Source of the DNA: Malaya genurostris
Taxonomy: Eukaryota > Arthropoda > Insecta > Diptera > Culicidae
DNA length: 64,000 bases
Direction of reading: 5' to 3'
NCBI RefSeq assembly: GCF_030247185.1
Contig: NC_080572.1
Coordinates: 34,022,971 to 34,086,970, forward strand
A program made the translations under genes and the position numbers. The notes below the pieces were generated by a model. The model did no database searches, had not been told where the DNA came from, and was given only the letters and a program-made list of their open reading frames with translations. Below are positions 58,603-64,000 of the stretch, in pieces (within the stretch, counting starts at the first letter, position 1; each line of letters starts with the position of its first letter).

Positions 58603-61190
58603 CAAAGCGAAAAATTTTTGAAGGGCAGAGTCATTTCGCCGGTCTATTGAAAGCCATTTAGCTGAAGGTCATTTTGCTGAACAGATTTCAAGTAAAGAAA
58701 AACGATTTGTGTTCCAATTCATTTCCATGTATTTTCAGTGCTAAATTTTCCAGTACCTTCTCATATTTGAAGTTCATTGATTTAGTAGATTTCCATAGAT
58801 GTCATCTAAGGGTGTGAACCATTTCGCGGTTATTAGTATTATTAAAGTTTTTCGAGATTCATAGACCTACGTAAACTTTAGTAAATCTGACAACATTGCT
58901 GATGTGTATCGGACCACATCAAAAGCGTCGTCCGAGCTCGAGAAAGGGGAGCTAGCGAAATAAATTTTTCCTGTGATGCCAAAAGTCCCAGTTAACCTAA
59001 TTTGTAGCTTGTTCATGGTTAATGGTGTAGTCATCTTTGCCGGTAAGACCGAAATCAGCATTTTGGCGAAAAAATTAGTGCAACATTTGAAACTCACTTA
59101 ACTGTTCCACTTAAAAACATTACTACGCATAATCGCTTCAAATGCGCACCAATTGTGAATAAATACACTTTCCACTAAGAGTTTACGGCATTTTTACATA
59201 TCGGTTTAGAAATTGATATATGGATATATCCTAACACATGCGAAAAACATCAAAACATTTTGCAAGCAGTTTCAATGAGACTGTCCTTTTTAGCTTTTTA
59301 ATGGATTGTTTTACTTTGACACTTCGCATGAGTTTTTGGTTAATAAACTTGTTAATAAAACCAATTTCATTTTTGTTTTCTTTGTGCTATCCTTCAGTAA
59401 TGATGGTGATAGATAAATAGAAACACATTTTCTGATTTTAATAACAAAATTAGTTACTCTATGATGTCAATGAGAATTTCGTGTTGGATTGAAATATTGC
59501 TGGTTTGTGTCCAGGATATTTGTTAACTAAACACATTCTCTAAAAATAAGAGTTTTATTCAGCAAAGTAAATTCACAATTTTAACTAATTTCATAGTTAT
59601 TTTGGAAATTTTGTTGTTAAAATTAACTAATTCAAAAACAGTAATACGAATTAGGCGCAGAGCTAATTTCGGTCGTTCCGTGTGGTACAATTCAAAATAT
59701 TCGAAATCCGAAATCTTATCTGTTTTCAAAGTCAGTTTGTCTGGTTAGTGTGGTTCATTACGATCGAATTACGATGTTTTCAGTGGTTATGTAATTAATC
59801 AATCTCCTCTGATTTATGCCAGGTTAAAGTATGACTAGCTGAATGGATTTAACCACAAATAACCAACACACTCCACAGAAAGAGAGAGAGCTCCCAACAT
59901 GTACATATTGGAAAGCCACACTTCACAAAAACACAGCAATAAGACTTCTTCATTAACACATTCACACCTTTTCTACATATTTCAACGGTCTCTTTAACAG
60001 ATGGTGCTGCTTTATCTGTGACGTACATTCAGTCTCTTATAGCAACTGCAAGTTCCACACGGCACACGGTTTCACGAGATGACGGACGGCAACATTTAAG
60101 TGCTCGTCTACTATTCATCATCATCATTAGTGTGGTTATGCGCGGCAACGTGGAAAAACACTTGCTGCTACTGTCGAGAACACCATAACGACATCGGTGT
60201 ACGTCCAGAGATCCCAAAACACACAGTTCTCTATTTTCCACTTTTGCATACACTTTTTTCGGTTGTGCTAGTTGGGTATGGGTTGGTTGTCTGGTACGAA
60301 AATTCAAGCTAATTCTATGAAATATCCTCCGAGCAGGCATAGGAACAGAACATATTTTTATTGCAACTGCGTTAGTGAGCATCGGCATCAGTCTAGTGGT
60401 ATGTTGGTACTATAGAAATACCGGATTAGAGGAGTGCTCCATGAGGCACAGATTTAATTAAAATTCATGTTGTGCGTGCTAGAAAATAGCTAATGCGAAC
60501 GTTACATAACATCGAGTAGAAGTTGCCTTGATTGGCACTGTAGCAACTGGTCATGCAAAGCGTTCGTTATTGGTTGTGGATGACTCCTGATCGGTTAGAG
60601 AAACAATCTATACCCCAAGAGATTATATGATTCAGATTGATGAGATGGAAAATTTCCGCTTTATGCTATCACACATTACATCACACCGTTGCTTGGTATA
60701 AAACTTATGAAAATTACTAAAAATTACATAAACAGCTATAAACACCGAGGGAACCTGATGAAATTGAAGGTATTCACAGCAAATATTGACGTATTTTATG
60801 TTGGGGTTTACATGGATATGTCCTTCGTAGGTTTCTTCACACGATTGTGTTTGTTATTGGGTCAAACAAACTTGGGCTACTCGATCAGCAGATCATAATA
60901 GAATTTTATCCAAATTGTGTCTGCTGTTAAAACTAGATAGACATGTTTTTTTTTAAACTACCGTCGAGATCAATGCTGATAACAGAATTTGTTCTCTTAT
61001 AAACTTGTTATTTCGTACTGGTCGGGTATAATCGATAAATCAAATTTATTGTTCTCTTATTTACTTTTCATTACGTCTGAGTCTTACTATTACTTAGTTT
61101 TCTGAATATAGCTCGATTGAAAATTTTCATTATAAAAGTGTACCATGTTATTAGCAGTTTTTTTACATAGTTTTATTTATTGTATTTGTT
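58603..61190. other. Mostly unassigned DNA
   Basis: 58630-58685 holds a loose relative of the 16-bp minisatellite. 59450-59700 resembles part of the element at 26483 and ends GTTCCGTGTGG. No gene recognised. Confidence 0.4.
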
Positions 61191-62006
61191 ACCTTTCTCA
61201 TATAGAAAGGTTATGCAATCACTATGAAAACCGACTTTTGAACCGAGGCCCGGGTGGCATTTACCATTCGAATCAGTTCGTCGAGTACTCAAAATGTCTG
61301 TATGTGTCTATGTGTGTGTGTATGTGTGTGTATGTGTGTATGTATGTATGTAACATTTTTTTGCACTCACTTTTCTCAGAGGCGGATGAACCGATTCTCA
61401 CAAACTTAGCTTCAAATCCCAAATTTCATCCGGATCTGACTTCCTGTTCCGGAATTATCGGGTAAAATGTGTTAAAAATTTGATATCGTCACTTAAACAG
61501 GTGAAACAAAACATGCAAAAAAATTGTAAACTGGTCTCAAAACTACACAAACCGATTTCGCCTATCCTGGTTCCCGGTCTTCAGTTCCAGAAGAACAGGA
61601 AATAGTGGTCATATATTCCAAAATGGATCTCACTCACTTTTCTCGACGATGGTTTGATCGATTTCCACAAACTTAAATTCAAATGAAAGGTCTCACGTTC
61701 CCATACGGAAACAAAAACCGTACAATTTTTTCTATACTGGACTCAAAACCAATATTCCCAATCTTAGGGTCAAATGAGAGGTTTTATGGTCGTGTCAATA
61801 ATTACTGCATATTTTCGGATACAACAAAAATTTAAATTGTCGTCGCGAGCAAAGCACTGTTACATTCTGTATGTTATACTAGTTAATGCAGAAAAAATCC
61901 ATTGGTTTCTTTCAAAAATCGAAGAGAAACATTTTGAATTGAATACCTCAGTATTAAATAAGAGAAAGGCATCATTACACCACTAGGTGGATTAAAACAG
62001 GTTTTT
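61191..62006 (+). repeat. Satellite-bearing dispersed element, second full-ended copy
   Basis: Both ends agree with 36791-38197: CCTTTCTCATATAGAAAGG at the start; GAGAAAGGCATCATTACACC and ACTAGGTGGATTAAAA at the end. The interior holds fewer units (816 against 1407 bases), so the number of internal units varies between copies. Confidence 0.75.
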
Positions 62007-64000
62007 CTACAGTACCTGTAAACATAAGATTTTAGATACGAATCCTATGATTTTCTATTAGAACTATTTCACCTATTGCCTAAACAGTTCTGTACCTGTA
62101 CATCGCCAATTTCAATAAAGTTTCACAATATCTGAGTTAGAATTAGAAGTTCTGTGTACTTTCGAATGGGTTTTGGGTCCACAGATTCAGGATACGCTTC
62201 CAGACTTTTAGTTAAAAGCAATGGAAAATTTTCTCACTCTTGTCAACCACAAAATTGTGTTCAAATAGATGCGATGATTTTCATAAACCCTAGATATAAA
62301 TGAATTTGATTTCTTCTTCCACAATTACAGCTTGATGAGAATTAAAACAGCAATGTCAAGATTGGGGTTTTTGAGTGGCAATATAAAAACGAAGCATAGT
62401 GCTTTTAAGACTAAACAGTAACTAATATTGATTTGCAGGATTTGTTAGTTTACGGCAAATTTTTGGATCTACGTAGAACGGGGAGAGTTGGCATAACTGG
62501 AAGAACGTTCTGTTGTTCCGCTGTAACAAGTGTGTGTTGATCAGTGAAAAGTGCTATAAGCGTTATTTCTTGCATAACGCTGATTCGCGAAATGAAAAAT
62601 GTTCAAGTGACGGACACTGAAAATTTACCACCCCAAATTAAAAACCTTTAATTTGGGGTGGTAAATTATCATAATTTGGGTGGTAAATTACCGATCGAAG
62701 CACCATCTACATATCATTGTGGGCGTTATCAGATTTTAGCATAACGAAAGTAGATTGTGGTCGTTGTGCCAAGACAGCTGTTTGGATTCTTGCAAACATG
62801 TACTTCATAAAGAATGTGCGAAAATTGACTGAAAATCTAAAATTGGTCCGCAGCAAACCCAACTGGGAGTGTTTAATCTTTGTAGTTGTATGTCATCTCG
62901 CGGTTATCATGTTTTGTTTAAGCAATGCGAATAGTAAAAACAAAAAAAATATTTCATCTTGTTATTTATTTTATGAATATAAAAATAGGTATGGAATTCG
63001 CCAAACTTTAGAAAAAATCTGTATATAATGTTGTGTTGTCAACAGAGAGGTCGATATCTCAGAGATGACTGTACCGATTTTGATCAAACTAGTGGCAAAG
63101 ACATCATATTAACAAGATATCCATGTCAAATAATAATGTCAAATTCGTGCGCGCCAAAATAGCAGCACTGCCCACCCATACAATTGACATGGTATGTTGA
63201 ATGTGACACCGTGCGATGGCGTTGGTGAACTGAAGATTGATTTCGCTCCAAGCTAACAGGGTCTGCTAGTGGTAAATGAAAAATCTCCCCGTCGCCCTGA
63301 ACACTATTAAATGTATTTAAAATCGAATTTTAACTTTTTGAGTTATATTTAAGGTTTTATGTAAAATTTGTTTATAGTTACTATTAAGTTTTATGTTGAA
63401 GTTTTCAGTTTCAATTGACTCAGTCACAATTGACTTTGAAAACAGATTATGTTCTTAGACTTAGATTCCGCACGGTAATAGCTATCCATCAAGCCATAGA
63501 TTATTCAAATTCGTCCATTTTTAACGGAGATATCGTCTTTTCCCCCTGCTCCAGTGTACAGTAGTCCCAATTTCACCAAAACGTGTTTTTTGCGCTTCAA
63601 AGGTTGATTTTTGAGGCATTTGGAAAACATGCCGAACACATGAATTAAAAAGTGGATTGATATCGAGATATAATTTTTGTGTAGTAGAATTTTTCGTCAT
63701 ATCTCAATAGTTGAGTTACATAGATTACATCTCACTGCCAGGTGGATTACGATTATTAAGGATTGTATTTATTTCGGGTTGAACGGAAAGTGAAATACGC
63801 TCTAAGTTTATATCCGGGTAGATATTTTAGATAATTTAGACCACGAGTATGATTTATTTGGTATTTGATTATTTTGGTTAGAGAGTAAATATCGACATTA
63901 CTTCATACATCGTAGCACATATTAATATAAAATATAATAAAATTTCAGCGTTTTCTCAGTAGCCGGCTACTCAGAGCAATAAACACATGATAATATTCTG
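62007..64000. other. Unassigned DNA
   Basis: Apart from the hairpin at 62622-62667, nothing was assigned. The frame at 62717-63028 (103 codons, with a hydrophobic CLIFVVVCHLAVIMFCL stretch) matches no family I know. 63050-63110 has GATATCTCAGAGATGACTG and ACCGATTTTGATCAAAC, echoing the satellite units. Confidence 0.4.
62622..62667. repeat. Perfect 21-bp inverted repeat with 4-base loop
   Basis: Arms 62622-62642 and 62647-62667 are exact reverse complements (core ACCACCCCAAATTAAA) around AACC. A third partial copy, AATTTGGGTGGTAAATTA, follows at 62673. Confidence 0.92.

Overview
This looks like a gene-poor, repeat-dominated stretch of an insect nuclear genome. A mosquito (Culicidae) is most likely. 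The evidence for that is inference: full-length and broken I-clade LINEs, a transposase of the ITmD37E type described from mosquitoes, DD41D and DD37D Tc1/mariner relatives, and very AT-rich intergenic DNA with ATTAT, TATG, TAA and TA microsatellites. I see no convincing host protein-coding gene, no rRNA and no canonical tRNA gene. Almost every recognisable coding segment belongs to a transposable element, and nearly all are broken.

Layout. 1-465 holds an inverted partner of DNA found again at 50.5-51.8 kb, plus a short retroposon tail. 0.96-1.97 kb is an ATTAT microsatellite split by an internally deleted mariner (1112-1791). 2.0-4.3 kb is an inverted array of tRNA-like repeat monomers, broken by a rearranged mariner (2572-3447). 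4.3-6.4 kb is mostly unassigned. 6.4-9.3 kb carries TATG and GC-rich tandem repeats, a 46-bp-arm hairpin, a 5'-truncated I-clade copy (8077-8819) and satellite-like units. 9.3-14.7 kb contains mariner, DD41D and DD37D remnants.

The centrepiece is 15668-25150: a near full-length I-clade retrotransposon on the minus strand (15682-25136, 14-bp target duplication). It is interrupted by two copies, in opposite orientations, of an unassigned non-autonomous retroposon (17700-19871 and 21334-22974; 20- and 21-bp duplications, CACAT-type tails). The first copy is itself interrupted by a 559-bp poly-A retroposon (18809-19367, 12-bp duplication). This gives a readable insertion order of three layers.

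25.2-39.7 kb contains mariner fragments, TIR elements, a direct-then-inverted minisatellite, I-clade 3' ends and a 1.1-kb foldback element. 39.8-43.9 kb holds an ORF1-only retroelement (39852-40801) directly followed by a second I-clade lineage (about 40990-43855) with a similar 3' end. 46.4-50.3 kb is a heavily deleted sibling of the 15.7-25.1 kb element, with about 68 TA units at one deletion junction. 50.5-64 kb contains an ITmD37E remnant, a TAA-flanked TIR element (53906-55080), another I-clade 3' end and further satellite-bearing repeats.

How the parts work together: the autonomous machinery (gag-like ORF1, APE endonuclease, reverse transcriptase, RNase H) is represented only by damaged I-clade copies. 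The poly-A and CACAT-tailed elements look like passengers that depended on LINE enzymes supplied elsewhere. The DNA-transposon derivatives have lost their own catalytic cores.
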